Below, piece by piece: positions 25,934 to 34,349 of a stretch of DNA of 64,000 bases. The position numbers and the translations under genes were made by a program. Position 1 is the stretch's first letter, and each line of letters opens with the position of its first letter. The notes below the pieces were generated by a model. The model did not search any database. It was not told the origin of the DNA and saw only the letters and a list, made by a program, of their open reading frames with translations. The DNA comes from Verrucomicrobiaceae bacterium UBA1938 (GTDB lineage: Bacteria > Verrucomicrobiota > Verrucomicrobiia > Verrucomicrobiales > Verrucomicrobiaceae), in assembly GCA_002336895.1 (NCBI GenBank), contig DDFC01000034.1, positions 1 to 64,000 of the forward strand, written 5' to 3'.

Positions 25934-27673
25934 CTATTTCGCCTCCGCCTTTTTCTCCGCGCCCTTCTTGCGTGCGCCTTTGGCTTTTATATCCGGCTTC
26001 TTCCACGTGCCCAGCGGCAGCACTTGGGCGTGGGCGGCCCAGGCGTCCCAGGCGGCGGCCATGGCGCGTGCGCGCTCGGGCTCCACAGCGGCCAGGTCGT
26101 GCTGCTCGGCGCGGTCTTTGGAGATGTCGTACAGCTCCCACGGCTGGTCCTCCTTGGCCACCAGCTTCCACGGGCCCATGCGGTGCGCGCGGTTTCCCTC
26201 GTGCTCCCAGAAGATGGAGCGCGCATCATCCCGTGCGCTCTTTTGCAGCACAGGCATCAGGCTCACTCCCTCCAGCGGCTGGATGCTGCGGCCATCCACT
26301 TCGGCCGGGTACTTCGCGCCCGCCACATCCACGCACGTGGCCATGATGTCGATCAGGTGCCCAGGCTGGCTCTCGATCCTGCCGCGCTGCGCCGCAAGCA
26401 GTCCTACGGGCCAGTGGGCGATCAGCGGCGTGGAGATGCCGCCTTCATGCACAAAGTGCTTGTACTCCCGGTGCGGGGTGTTGGACACATTGGCCCAGGC
26501 TTCGCCATAGGCGATGTAGTCGTTCGGCCCTCCGGGCGTGATGCCCTGGCCTTGCCGCACCGGCTGCCCGTCCCGCGTCTGCTTGGGGATCACGTCCAGC
26601 CGGATGGCATCCTGAGCGATGACGGGAAAGGTCTGTGTATTAAATTTCGGCGGCGTGGCCTGCCTCCCAATCGGCTCCTGGCAGCCGCCGTTGTCCTGCA
26701 GGAAAAAGATCAGCGTATTCTCCAGCTGCCCGTGCTTCTCCAGCTCCGCCACCACACGGCCGATCCCCTGGTCCATGCGGTCGATCATCGCCGCAAAGAC
26801 CTCCATGCAGCGCGCCTCCCAGGTGCGGTCCTTCACCTGGGACCAGTCTCCCTTGGTGGGGGATAGCTCCGCGTCCGCAGCCACCAGTCCCATCTTCTTC
26901 AGCCGCAGCAGGCGCGCCTGCCGCACGGACTCGTAGCCCTCGTCATACCTGCCGTGGTATTTTTTCACATCTTCTGGCAGGGCGTGCATGGGCCAGTGGG
27001 CGGCGGTGTAGGCCATGTACATAAAAAAGGGCTGCTGCGCGTGATCCCGCGCATGCTCGCCGATGTAGCGCACCGCGTGGTCGCTGATGGCATCAGTGTA
27101 GTAGTACTGCTTCGGCTGGTATTCTGCGTCGGCAAAGGGGGAGATCATGGCGTCATCCCGCGTCAGCGTGCCGGGATCATAAAAACTGCCCGCGCCGGTG
27201 ATGGTGCCGTAAAAGCGGTCAAAGCCCCGGTGCAGCGGCCAGTTGTGCTTGGGCCCCTCGGGCACGGCGTGCTTCGTCACATGCCACTTGCCCACGCCGT
27301 AGGTCCGGTAGCCGGCGGGCCGCAGCACCTCGGCGATCGTTCGGCTGCGCGGACTCAGATCTCCTCGATACCCGTCCTGCCCGCGGTCCTCCATCATGTG
27401 TCCGATCCCCGCCTGATGCGGGTACAGCCCCGTGAGCAGCGAGGCCCGCGTGGGGCAGCAGCGCCCGGTATTGTAAAACTGGCTCAGCCTCACGCCGCCC
27501 TTCGCCAGCCGGTCCAGATTCGGTGTCTCGATCTCGCCGCCATAGCAGCCGATGTCCGAGAACCCCATGTCATCCGACATGATGAGAATGATGTTCGGCT
27601 GGGCGGCGGAGAGAGAACCCGCCGCCATCACAGCGGCGATGAGGAAACGAATGGAAATAGAGCGCAAAGACAT
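25934..27673 (-). CDS. exported arylsulfatase-family sulfatase
   Basis: This is a 579-residue enzyme expected to hydrolyse sulfate esters, perhaps of sulfated polysaccharides. It starts with a signal peptide (MSLRSISIRFLIAAVMAAGSLSA) and then PNIILIMSDDMGFSDIG, the calcium-binding aspartates of the family. The C-x-P-x-R site that becomes formylglycine is C72-C73-P-T-R76, so cysteine 72 is the modified residue, which needs a formylglycine-generating enzyme found elsewhere. Later family segments include TYGVGKWHV and FFLQDNGGC. The C-terminus is Lys/Ala-rich. Substrate unknown. It follows the dehydrogenase gene in the same direction. Confidence 0.9.
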   Translation of the reverse strand: MSLRSISIRFLIAAVMAAGSLSAAQPNIILIMSDDMGFSDIGCYGGEIETPNLDRLAKGGVRLSQFYNTGRCCPTRASLLTGLYPHQAGIGHMMEDRGQDGYRGDLSPRSRTIAEVLRPAGYRTYGVGKWHVTKHAVPEGPKHNWPLHRGFDRFYGTITGAGSFYDPGTLTRDDAMISPFADAEYQPKQYYYTDAISDHAVRYIGEHARDHAQQPFFMYMAYTAAHWPMHALPEDVKKYHGRYDEGYESVRQARLLRLKKMGLVAADAELSPTKGDWSQVKDRTWEARCMEVFAAMIDRMDQGIGRVVAELEKHGQLENTLIFFLQDNGGCQEPIGRQATPPKFNTQTFPVIAQDAIRLDVIPKQTRDGQPVRQGQGITPGGPNDYIAYGEAWANVSNTPHREYKHFVHEGGISTPLIAHWPVGLLAAQRGRIESQPGHLIDIMATCVDVAGAKYPAEVDGRSIQPLEGVSLMPVLQKSARDDARSIFWEHEGNRAHRMGPWKLVAKEDQPWELYDISKDRAEQHDLAAVEPERARAMAAAWDAWAAHAQVLPLGTWKKPDIKAKGARKKGAEKKAEAK

Positions 27674-27705
27674 GCACCACCCCAAACGAGACTGCCTGCG
27701 CATTC

Positions 27706-28716
27706 TCACACCCGGATCACGATCTTGCCAAAATGCCTGCCGCTTTCGATGTGCTGGAAGGCGGCCGGCGCATCGGCAAACTCAAATACGGAGTCGATCA
27801 CCGGCTTCAGCTTCACGCGCTCCATCTCCGCCAGCATCTCGGCAAACATCTCGCGTGAGCCCACGTAGATGCCGTCCAGGCGGATGCCCTTGCGCAGGAT
27901 CTGCACGGTCTGGATCTCCCCGCTGGTGCCCGTGAGCACGCCGATCAGCGCGATGTGCCCGCCAAAGCGTGTGGCCTTGAGCGAGCGGTTCAGCGTCTCC
28001 GGCCCGCCGATCTCGATCACCTTGTCCACGCCCAGCCCACCGGTCTGTGCCAGCGCCCACTTGTCCCAGTCCGGGTCCGTTTTGTAGTTGTGCACGGCAT
28101 CAGCCCCCATCTCCAGCAGGCGCCTGCCCTTCTCATCGCTGCTGGTGGTGGCCAGCACGCGGGCACCGGCCAGCTTGGCAAACTGCAGCGCAAAGATGGA
28201 GACTCCGCCCGTGCCCTGGATGAAGACCGTCTCTCCCGCCTTCAGGCCGCCACGGCAGTGCAGCGCGTCCCAGGCAGTCACGGCCGCACAGGGCAGCGTG
28301 GCCGCCTCCTCGATGGAAAGATGGTCCGGGATGCGCAGCAGGCTTTTTTCAGAAATAACCGCCAGCTCCCGCAGCAGGCCGTCCACCGCGCCGCCCAGGG
28401 CCTTGGAGGCATGCACCTGGGTGTACCCGCCGTCCAGCCAGCTCGGCATGAAGGGGCAGACGACGCGGTCTCCGGGCTGGAACTGGGTCACGCCTTCGCC
28501 CACGGCCTGCACTTCTCCGGCTCCATCGGAGCAGGGAATGCGCGGGATGGGGCCGGTCACCCCCTTGATACCCATGACGTTCATGTAGTCGCGGTAGTTC
28601 AGGCAGGTGGCCCGCACTCGCACCAGCACCTCTCCAGGGCCGGGGGTGGGGTCTGGCAGCGTCACAGCCTGCAGGGAGCTCAGGCCGTCGGTTCCGGTGA
28701 TTTGATAGGCTTTCAT
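27706..28716 (-). CDS. zinc-type alcohol dehydrogenase / quinone oxidoreductase family protein
   Basis: This is a 336-residue medium-chain dehydrogenase/reductase. The N-terminal GroES-like domain has GPGEVLVRVRATCLNYRDYM...IPRIPCSDGAGEVQAVGEGV. The Rossmann domain has VFIQGTGGVSIFALQFAKLAGA, the NADP(H)-binding glycine motif. The structural-zinc cysteine cluster is not seen, so it is closer to the quinone oxidoreductase group. The substrate is not evident. The start was placed at MKAYQITGTDG, a typical family N-terminus; the longer frame to 28785 was not used. Confidence 0.85.
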   Translation of the reverse strand: MKAYQITGTDGLSSLQAVTLPDPTPGPGEVLVRVRATCLNYRDYMNVMGIKGVTGPIPRIPCSDGAGEVQAVGEGVTQFQPGDRVVCPFMPSWLDGGYTQVHASKALGGAVDGLLRELAVISEKSLLRIPDHLSIEEAATLPCAAVTAWDALHCRGGLKAGETVFIQGTGGVSIFALQFAKLAGARVLATTSSDEKGRRLLEMGADAVHNYKTDPDWDKWALAQTGGLGVDKVIEIGGPETLNRSLKATRFGGHIALIGVLTGTSGEIQTVQILRKGIRLDGIYVGSREMFAEMLAEMERVKLKPVIDSVFEFADAPAAFQHIESGRHFGKIVIRV

Positions 28717-28785
28717 GGTGAGTCGGGGCAGGACGCTACTGGAGCTGCCCGCCGCCACAAGGTGGAACTGCATCCCGCCACTCAA

Positions 28786-29510
28786 GTGCGTCGCCAGGCA
28801 GCTTTGGGGAAGAAAAAACGATTCTCAACAAGCGGTGTGAACAAACTGCCAGCAACTCGCCCCCAAAATCTCGCCCAGGCGGAGGGGTGAATCAAAATTG
28901 TCAAAAATGAAATGATTTAAATCGCAAAGAAAAAGCTTGTGCGGACTTCTGAGACGCAGATCCCCGCAAACGAGGTCTGTGACTGGTTCGAAACGCATCT
29001 TGTGGGTCTTCTAGCGGCCTGTTTGGGTGTGGCCGGGTAGGCATATCCACACGGTTTGAGAAGTGTTACTTGGCTTGGAGTTTGATTTAAAAAATTGAAA
29101 ATCAATAAGTTAAATGGTTATTAACTGTGTTGGACACACTTTGCCTAGTGAATGCTGCCTACCTAGGCTTACGGCTCAAAGTGTGACGAGAGTGTTTCAT
29201 TGGGTTGAATTCGAACTAAGTTCCACACCTCAAACACAAGGGTTCCACGCATCAAAACCCCTGCCGCTGATGACGCCTTTCACTAGGGATGATTTTCTAC
29301 CACCTGATTGATTGAGACACAGCTTTGAGAATGGTGCTGGCATTGTGAACAACCTGTCAAAAAGTGTCTTTTACGCAGGGAACTGGTGCGAACAAGCCTC
29401 CCATCCCCACGGGAGGCTTAACATCGCCGTCACCTCAAGGATGAGTCGCAGTCTTTGCTGGCAGCCTCCTCGTGTGTACACGGACGTTTACAGGCCTTGA
29501 GCCTGACTCA
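28786..29510. other. 725-bp gap without a recognised gene
   Basis: The stretch is markedly AT-richer in the middle (about 28890-29130) than the genes around it. Two open frames of about 62 and 65 codons (28917-29105 minus, 29114-29311 plus) lack protein-like features. A perfect 9-bp stem (29394-29402 with 29411-29419) lies near the 3' flank of the TPR-redoxin gene. No tRNA or known RNA was recognised. It could hold a small RNA or promoters. Confidence 0.35.
29394..29419. promoter_or_regulatory. perfect hairpin of unknown role
   Basis: Arms AAGCCTCCC and GGGAGGCTT are separated by eight bases (ATCCCCAC). Neither strand has a T-run after it, so it is not a standard terminator. It lies about 90 bp from the stop codon of the minus-strand gene ending at 29511. 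Confidence 0.5.
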
Positions 29511-31703
29511 TCATTTGGTCAGCAGTCGCACTGACTCCTCCAGCGCAAACTTCGTGTCCTTGAAGGGCTCCCAGCTGATGTCCCACCAGCGTTGCTTGCC
29601 CTCTGGGTCGATCAGGAGGGTGGCGTGCAGGTTGTCGTTTTCAAAGTCATCGTGCGCGCGCACTTTTTTAAAGGCGGCGAGACTGGCGTCGCTCAGCACG
29701 GGGAAGGGCAGGGGCTGGCCTTCCTTGAGATTCAGCTTGGTGCGGATGCCTGCGGCGGCTTCAGGTGTCTCCAGCGTCACAGCAACGAGCTGAATGCCGG
29801 CTTTTTCAAAGTCGGGCAGCGCCTTGGCAAAGGCCTGCATCTGCTCCACGCAGTGGCCGCAGTCGTGACCCAGGTAGAAGAGGAAAAGCGTGGGCTTTTT
29901 GGAGGTGTAGTCCGTGCTCTTCACCACCTGGCCCTCCAGCGTAAGTGCTTCAAAGACAGGTGCGTCAGGCGCCTGCCAGTGGATGGGGCCCAGGCTGGTG
30001 ATCTCCGGGCGCACGCCGCTGTCGGTGCGTTTGGGGGCAGGCGCGGCCCATGCGTCTGAGATGCCGAAGGTCTTGGCCAGAGCATCCAGCCGCTTGGCCA
30101 GGGGCAGGTTGCGGTCCATGGCAAAGGCCAGCTTTCGCACTTCCTCAAAGGCCTTCTTTGCTTCGGCTGTCTTGCCGCAGGCCTGCAGCACTTCCGCCTT
30201 GGCAGCAGCGCCGGGGAGGTCGGTGGCGAAGTTTTTGGTCAGTTCGGCGGCCTGGGTTTTGTCATCAAAAGACAGCCAGTAGTGCGCCAGACGTTCCTTG
30301 GGGGTGTCGGTGTCCTTCAGGGCGGTCAGCAGGCGGCGGGTTTCGGCGGTGCGGCCTTTTTTGTCCTTGGCGCTCAGCGCTGCCAGGGCTTTCAGCTCGG
30401 CGAGGGCATTTTCCTTGGCCTTCACTTCGGGGCGCGGTGTTTTCTTCTCCTTCTCCGTGGTGCTGGCTGCGGTGGTTTTGGTGTCGGGTTTCTTGGGCGC
30501 GGCGGTGGAGACTTTTTCCAGATCCTTCAGCGCCGTGGCCAGAGCAGCAGTGTTTTTCAGATGATAGCTGGCGATGCCCAGCGCGCGCAGCCGTGCAATG
30601 TCATGCGCCGCCACGCCGACAGGTGCGAGGGTGAAATCTCGCAGCGCCTCCCAGTGCTCCCACTTGGTCAGCGTCTCGATCAGCCGTGTGCGGCCGTAGC
30701 TGGCGGAGGTGCTGGGCTTGTCGAGCGTGTTGTAGGCCGGGTGGCGGGGGATGGCGATGAGGCTGCGGGCCAGCGCTTCGGCGTCATTGGCGCGGCCCAT
30801 TTCATTGAAAGTACGTGTCAGCCATTCCTCATTATGGGCGTAATTATGTATCTGATCCGGCAAAATATAGGTGCGGATCATGTAGGCGTGGTCCACCCGA
30901 GTGCTGGCCTCCTGCTGCCAGGCGGCGTCGTCCGGGCGCTTGAGCTTGGAGAAGGTGTGGCCCGGCATGTGCCACATGTGCGCGATGCCCGGGGCCGACT
31001 GCCCGCAGAGCGCATCGGATTTCAGAGCCAGGATGGGCTTGCTCTGGTCCCACAGGTGAATGCGGTAGTGGTGCGCGGGGTGGTTGGGTTCTTTGGCAAA
31101 GACCTGGTCCAGCAGCGCATCCACGGCCTGCAGGCTGGACATGGGGGCCTCTTCGCGGGAGAACCAGATGCGCCAGATGAGAAAGGCGCGGGCCTCCACA
31201 TCGGCGGGATCGTCCTGCACGAGGGCTTCGAAGTCCTTGATGCAGTCCAGGCTCTTCTGCTTTTTGTCGCGCTTGTCGTCGTCGCGGTAGAGATTTTCCA
31301 GTGCGGCGATCCATTTGCGCTCGCGTGCGGTGGCCTTGGGTTTGAGCGGCGTGGCCTTTTTGATGAAGGCCTTGGCGCGGCGGTCGTTGTTCACGTTGGC
31401 CATGCTCATGCCCCAGTAGGCCATGGCACATTCCGGGTCCAGAGCTGCCACCTGACGGAAGGAGCGCTCCGCTTCATAATACCAGAAGCCGTGGAGCTGG
31501 CCCACGCCCTGCGTGAAGAACTTCTGCGCCTCCGCGTTCTTGGTGCTGATGGTGAAATGCACCGCATCTCCGCAGCCGGGGATGAGCACCGCCGCCTGCC
31601 GCGGCCCCTCATTGAAGGCCTCCCCATTCGCCGAATGGCCGGGGTCTCCGTAGGCATGAATGACCAGGGCAAGCGAGAGGGCTGGGAGAAGAATGAGGCG
31701 CAT
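29511..31703 (-). CDS. exported TPR protein with C-terminal thioredoxin-like (redoxin) domain
   Basis: This is a 730-residue protein with a signal peptide (MRLILLPALSLALVIHAYG). Residues about 50-550 are helical repeats of TPR type, starting with the block QGVGQLHGFWYYEAERSFRQVAALDPECAMAYWGMSMAN. A Lys/Thr-rich linker lies near residue 400. The last about 150 residues are an AhpC/TSA-type redoxin domain with DCGHC at residues 614-618, a CxxC dithiol, and LIDPEGKQRWWDISWEPF. The layout suggests a thiol-active exported protein with a protein-binding solenoid. Substrates unknown. Confidence 0.85.
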   Translation of the reverse strand: MRLILLPALSLALVIHAYGDPGHSANGEAFNEGPRQAAVLIPGCGDAVHFTISTKNAEAQKFFTQGVGQLHGFWYYEAERSFRQVAALDPECAMAYWGMSMANVNNDRRAKAFIKKATPLKPKATARERKWIAALENLYRDDDKRDKKQKSLDCIKDFEALVQDDPADVEARAFLIWRIWFSREEAPMSSLQAVDALLDQVFAKEPNHPAHHYRIHLWDQSKPILALKSDALCGQSAPGIAHMWHMPGHTFSKLKRPDDAAWQQEASTRVDHAYMIRTYILPDQIHNYAHNEEWLTRTFNEMGRANDAEALARSLIAIPRHPAYNTLDKPSTSASYGRTRLIETLTKWEHWEALRDFTLAPVGVAAHDIARLRALGIASYHLKNTAALATALKDLEKVSTAAPKKPDTKTTAASTTEKEKKTPRPEVKAKENALAELKALAALSAKDKKGRTAETRRLLTALKDTDTPKERLAHYWLSFDDKTQAAELTKNFATDLPGAAAKAEVLQACGKTAEAKKAFEEVRKLAFAMDRNLPLAKRLDALAKTFGISDAWAAPAPKRTDSGVRPEITSLGPIHWQAPDAPVFEALTLEGQVVKSTDYTSKKPTLFLFYLGHDCGHCVEQMQAFAKALPDFEKAGIQLVAVTLETPEAAAGIRTKLNLKEGQPLPFPVLSDASLAAFKKVRAHDDFENDNLHATLLIDPEGKQRWWDISWEPFKDTKFALEESVRLLTK

Positions 31704-31754
31704 GGTGAGTTGTTTATAACGCAGTTTGGTGTCAGAAGCTGACCTGCTGGGTGC

Positions 31755-31793
31755 GAAAAAGAAAAATGCCCGAAGCTATGAGCATCGGGCATT
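31755..31793 (-). terminator. Rho-independent terminator after the ThuA gene
   Basis: On the minus strand a stem of nine pairs (AATGCCCGA with TCGGGCATT, loop of 11) is followed by TTTCTTTTTC. It lies 28 bp past the stop codon of the ThuA-domain gene. Confidence 0.85.
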
Positions 31794-31821
31794 GGATGAA
31801 TTCAGGGATGATCAGCAGGAC

Positions 31822-32685
31822 TTACTTCCCATATCCCGGCTCGGCCTTGCCGTTTTCATTGATGTGGCCGGTGGTCCAGAGGATGGCGCGGGTGATGAGA
31901 TCGAGGTAGCGGGCGTCGGAGACGGTGGCGGTGTTGTGGCCGATGGTGGTGCTGAAGATCTTGGTTTTGTTCGGGCCGTATTCATTAGTCCAGGCGACGA
32001 CGCTGGTGGCTTCGGTGGGCTTGGCGTCGGGAGGCAGGGTTTCGCCTTTCTTGGCTTTCGGCGGCTGGATCTGCAGGCCGGTGGCCAGCGCTTTGCCGGT
32101 GAGGATCTGCACGTTGTTGTAGAGTTCCTCTTTGATGGTGGTCCAGTCTCCCATGCCCTGGGTGATGGGGTGGGTCTTGTCAGTGAAAGTGATGGCGATG
32201 GGCTCCTGCGGGCCGTGGCCGGTGGACTGCAGTCCCAGCATTTCATACCAGCCTGCGTTGTCCGCGCCAGCCTTTACGGGTTCGCGGAAATTACCCCAGC
32301 GGTAGCTGTGCATGGCGCAGTGCAGGTTCACGGCGGGCTTGCCGGCTTTGTGCGCGTCAAGGATGGCTCCCACGTAGGCGGGGTCGGTCACATCGGCGCT
32401 GCATTCGTCGTGCACGATCACGTCAAAGTCCTTGGCCCAGTCCTTGGCCTTGTAGATTTCAAAGGTGGCCTTGGTGGTCTTGTCGGGATTGTAGGCCACA
32501 TCCACGATGGCGTTGAGGCGGCTTTCGATGCCTTCCTTCAGCACGAGGTGCTGTTTGTCATACTCGTGGCAGCAGCCGCCGGCCACGATGAGCACGCGCA
32601 GCGGCTTCACAGTGGAGTCGGCCGCGTGGGCAAAAAACAGCGCGGCAGTGCCGGCGAGGGCGATCAGGGGAAGGGTAAGGCGCAT
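31822..32685 (-). CDS. exported ThuA-domain protein
   Basis: This is a 287-residue protein with a signal peptide (MRLTLPLIALAGTAALFFAHA). The ThuA domain, a glutamine-amidotransferase-like alpha/beta fold linked to trehalose/sugar use, begins LRVLIVAGGCCHEYDKQHLVLK and includes HDECSADVTDPAYV, VNLHCAMHSYRWGNFR and FTDKTHPITQGMGDW. Such exported ThuA proteins are frequent in Verrucomicrobiota and Planctomycetota. The open frame continues upstream to 33144 but overlaps aroE on the other strand, and the signal peptide fixes the start at 32685. Substrate unknown. Confidence 0.88.
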   Translation of the reverse strand: MRLTLPLIALAGTAALFFAHAADSTVKPLRVLIVAGGCCHEYDKQHLVLKEGIESRLNAIVDVAYNPDKTTKATFEIYKAKDWAKDFDVIVHDECSADVTDPAYVGAILDAHKAGKPAVNLHCAMHSYRWGNFREPVKAGADNAGWYEMLGLQSTGHGPQEPIAITFTDKTHPITQGMGDWTTIKEELYNNVQILTGKALATGLQIQPPKAKKGETLPPDAKPTEATSVVAWTNEYGPNKTKIFSTTIGHNTATVSDARYLDLITRAILWTTGHINENGKAEPGYGK

Positions 32686-32839
32686 GGCTGGGATGGATGG
32701 GGTTGGGAAAAAACGAGAGCCGCAGATTGCAGCGCGGATGGAACGGGATGTCGAGCGGGAAAATTGCGGGCAGCTTTGACAGCCCGTGGTTCCACGCCAT
32801 GTCTGCGGCGTGGGAGATTTTTTACCATTCGATGAATTG

Positions 32840-33724
32840 ATGAACTGGAACGCAGTGGCCGGGCGCTTCACGCCGCCGGCACGCCTGGCGGTCATTGGCG
32901 ACCCCATCGGCCACTCGCGCAGCCCGCAGATGCACAATCCCGCGCTGCAGGCCAGCGGCATCGATGCACAGTACATCCGTGTGCAGGTGCCCGTGGGCAG
33001 CGTGGCGCAGGCCTTCCGCCAGTTTGCCGCCTGCGGCTTCCTCGGGGTCAACATCACCATCCCGCACAAATTTGAAGCACTGGACGCCGTGGACGTGCTC
33101 GATCCTCTGGCCCGCCAGCTCGGCGCGGTGAACACGCTGGCCATCCGCGAGGGAAAACTCCACGGTTACAACAGCGACGGCCCCGGCTTCCTCCGCAGTG
33201 TGAAGGAGGCCTTTGGCACCGACATCCAGGATCTGCGTGTGCTCATCATCGGCGCAGGTGGTGGCGCCGGGCGTGCCGTGGCGGTGCAGAGCGCACTCAG
33301 CGGCTGCCGCCAGCTCATGCTGGTCAATCGCTCCCATGAAAAGGCGGAGGCCGTGGCCGCAGAGATTTTCCTGCTTGGCAGGCGAGCGGAAACTTCCGTG
33401 ATTCCGTGGCGGGACGATGCGCTCAGAGCCGCTCTGGCAAAAACAGATCTCATCGTCAATGCTACCTCGCTAGGCATGAGGCCTAATGATGTCAGGCTTC
33501 TCCCTGCCGACGCACTTCTCCAGCGCCACCTGGTTTTCGACATGGTTTATCGCGCCGATGGCCGCACTCCTCTGCTGGCAGATGCCGCCGCCGCCGGGGC
33601 CCGAACAGTGGACGGTCTCTCTCTCCTGCTGCACCAAGGGGCCATCTCGTTTGAGCACTGGTTTGGCCGCCCTGCTCCGCTGGAAGTCATGCGAGAGGGC
33701 TTGCAGAATGCCGTTAAGGCGTGA
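32840..33724 (+). CDS. aroE: shikimate dehydrogenase
   Basis: The enzyme reduces 3-dehydroshikimate to shikimate with NADPH in aromatic amino acid synthesis. The substrate site appears as GHSRSPQMHN near residues 24-33 and NITIPHKFEALD, with the catalytic lysine, near residue 75. NSDGPGFLRS follows. The NADP glycine motif is IIGAGGGAGRAVA, and NATSLGMRPND and GLSLLLHQGAISFEHW close the family pattern. The length of 294 residues is normal. The ATG at 32840 is the natural start, as the protein then begins MNWNAVAGRF; the upstream ATG at 32786 overlaps the ThuA gene's promoter side. Confidence 0.93.
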   Translation: MNWNAVAGRFTPPARLAVIGDPIGHSRSPQMHNPALQASGIDAQYIRVQVPVGSVAQAFRQFAACGFLGVNITIPHKFEALDAVDVLDPLARQLGAVNTLAIREGKLHGYNSDGPGFLRSVKEAFGTDIQDLRVLIIGAGGGAGRAVAVQSALSGCRQLMLVNRSHEKAEAVAAEIFLLGRRAETSVIPWRDDALRAALAKTDLIVNATSLGMRPNDVRLLPADALLQRHLVFDMVYRADGRTPLLADAAAAGARTVDGLSLLLHQGAISFEHWFGRPAPLEVMREGLQNAVKA

Positions 33725-33750
33725 ATGGATGGCGCGTTTAACCCCTGTGT

Positions 33751-34029
33751 ATGAGCTCCACGCGACATTTTGCCCTGAGTTTTTTCGGCCCAGTCGTGGC
33801 CGCCACACTTTTCTGCGGCTTGGTTTTTATAAACTGGAAGATGCTGGAGGAGCACCGAATGGCACCGCTCGTGACGATGCTGGTGGGGGCGCTCATCTCC
33901 GCCATCAGCACCCGCTGGGCCGTGCGAGCATATGTCGCGGTCCGCTGTCCATTCTGTGGCGGGAAAAGCTACGAAATCCCTGCCCGCGCCAACCGCTTCA
34001 TGTGCCGGGTCTGTGGCAAAGACCACTAG
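33751..34029 (+). CDS. small membrane protein with C-terminal zinc ribbon
   Basis: The protein is 92 residues. Two hydrophobic segments (FFGPVVAATLFCGLVFINW and APLVTMLVGALISAIS) are followed by a four-cysteine motif (CPFCGGKSYEIPARANRFMC, then VC). The paired CxxC sites probably bind zinc. It lies 26 bp downstream of aroE in the same direction. Function unknown. Confidence 0.65.
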   Translation: MSSTRHFALSFFGPVVAATLFCGLVFINWKMLEEHRMAPLVTMLVGALISAISTRWAVRAYVAVRCPFCGGKSYEIPARANRFMCRVCGKDH

Positions 34030-34335
34030 GAAATGTTGTGCGGAAATAAATCGGCTTGCTCATTCTCATGAAAGTCGTTACCTATGTGCGGCGTTAGAGT
34101 ACGGTATACGGCTCTGCCAGCGACTTTCAAAATTCAGAGAGCGCTTTTTTTCTTTTCGATTTTCTCCGCATGATTTTTACTTTTTCGCGCCCATTCACCC
34201 TGCTTGATCAGGTGGCAGAGGGCGCGTGCATGCAGGAATCGAGTCCGCGTTGATATGATATTTGTTTCTGCGCGGCATTCCCAAAACACTTTCCAAGTGC
34301 CTGTCACATGGTGGCTTGGAGTCTTGAACACAACC

Positions 34336-34349
34336 GGAGGTATCCCATA
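34336..34349 (+). promoter_or_regulatory. ribosome binding site and probable AUA start of infC
   Basis: GGAGG at 34336-34340 is followed after six bases by ATA at 34347-34349, in frame with the IF-3 coding sequence. The only in-frame ATG upstream (34308) has no Shine-Dalgarno. Rare start codons that IF-3 itself discriminates against are known for infC (AUU in E. coli, AUC in Myxococcus). Confidence 0.6.

Noticed and set aside
34070..34128. GAAAGTCG...CGACTTTC inverted repeat before a T-rich run upstream of infC
   Set aside because: The arms are only 8 bp with a loop of 43, too weak to call as a terminator; the T-rich run is separated from it.
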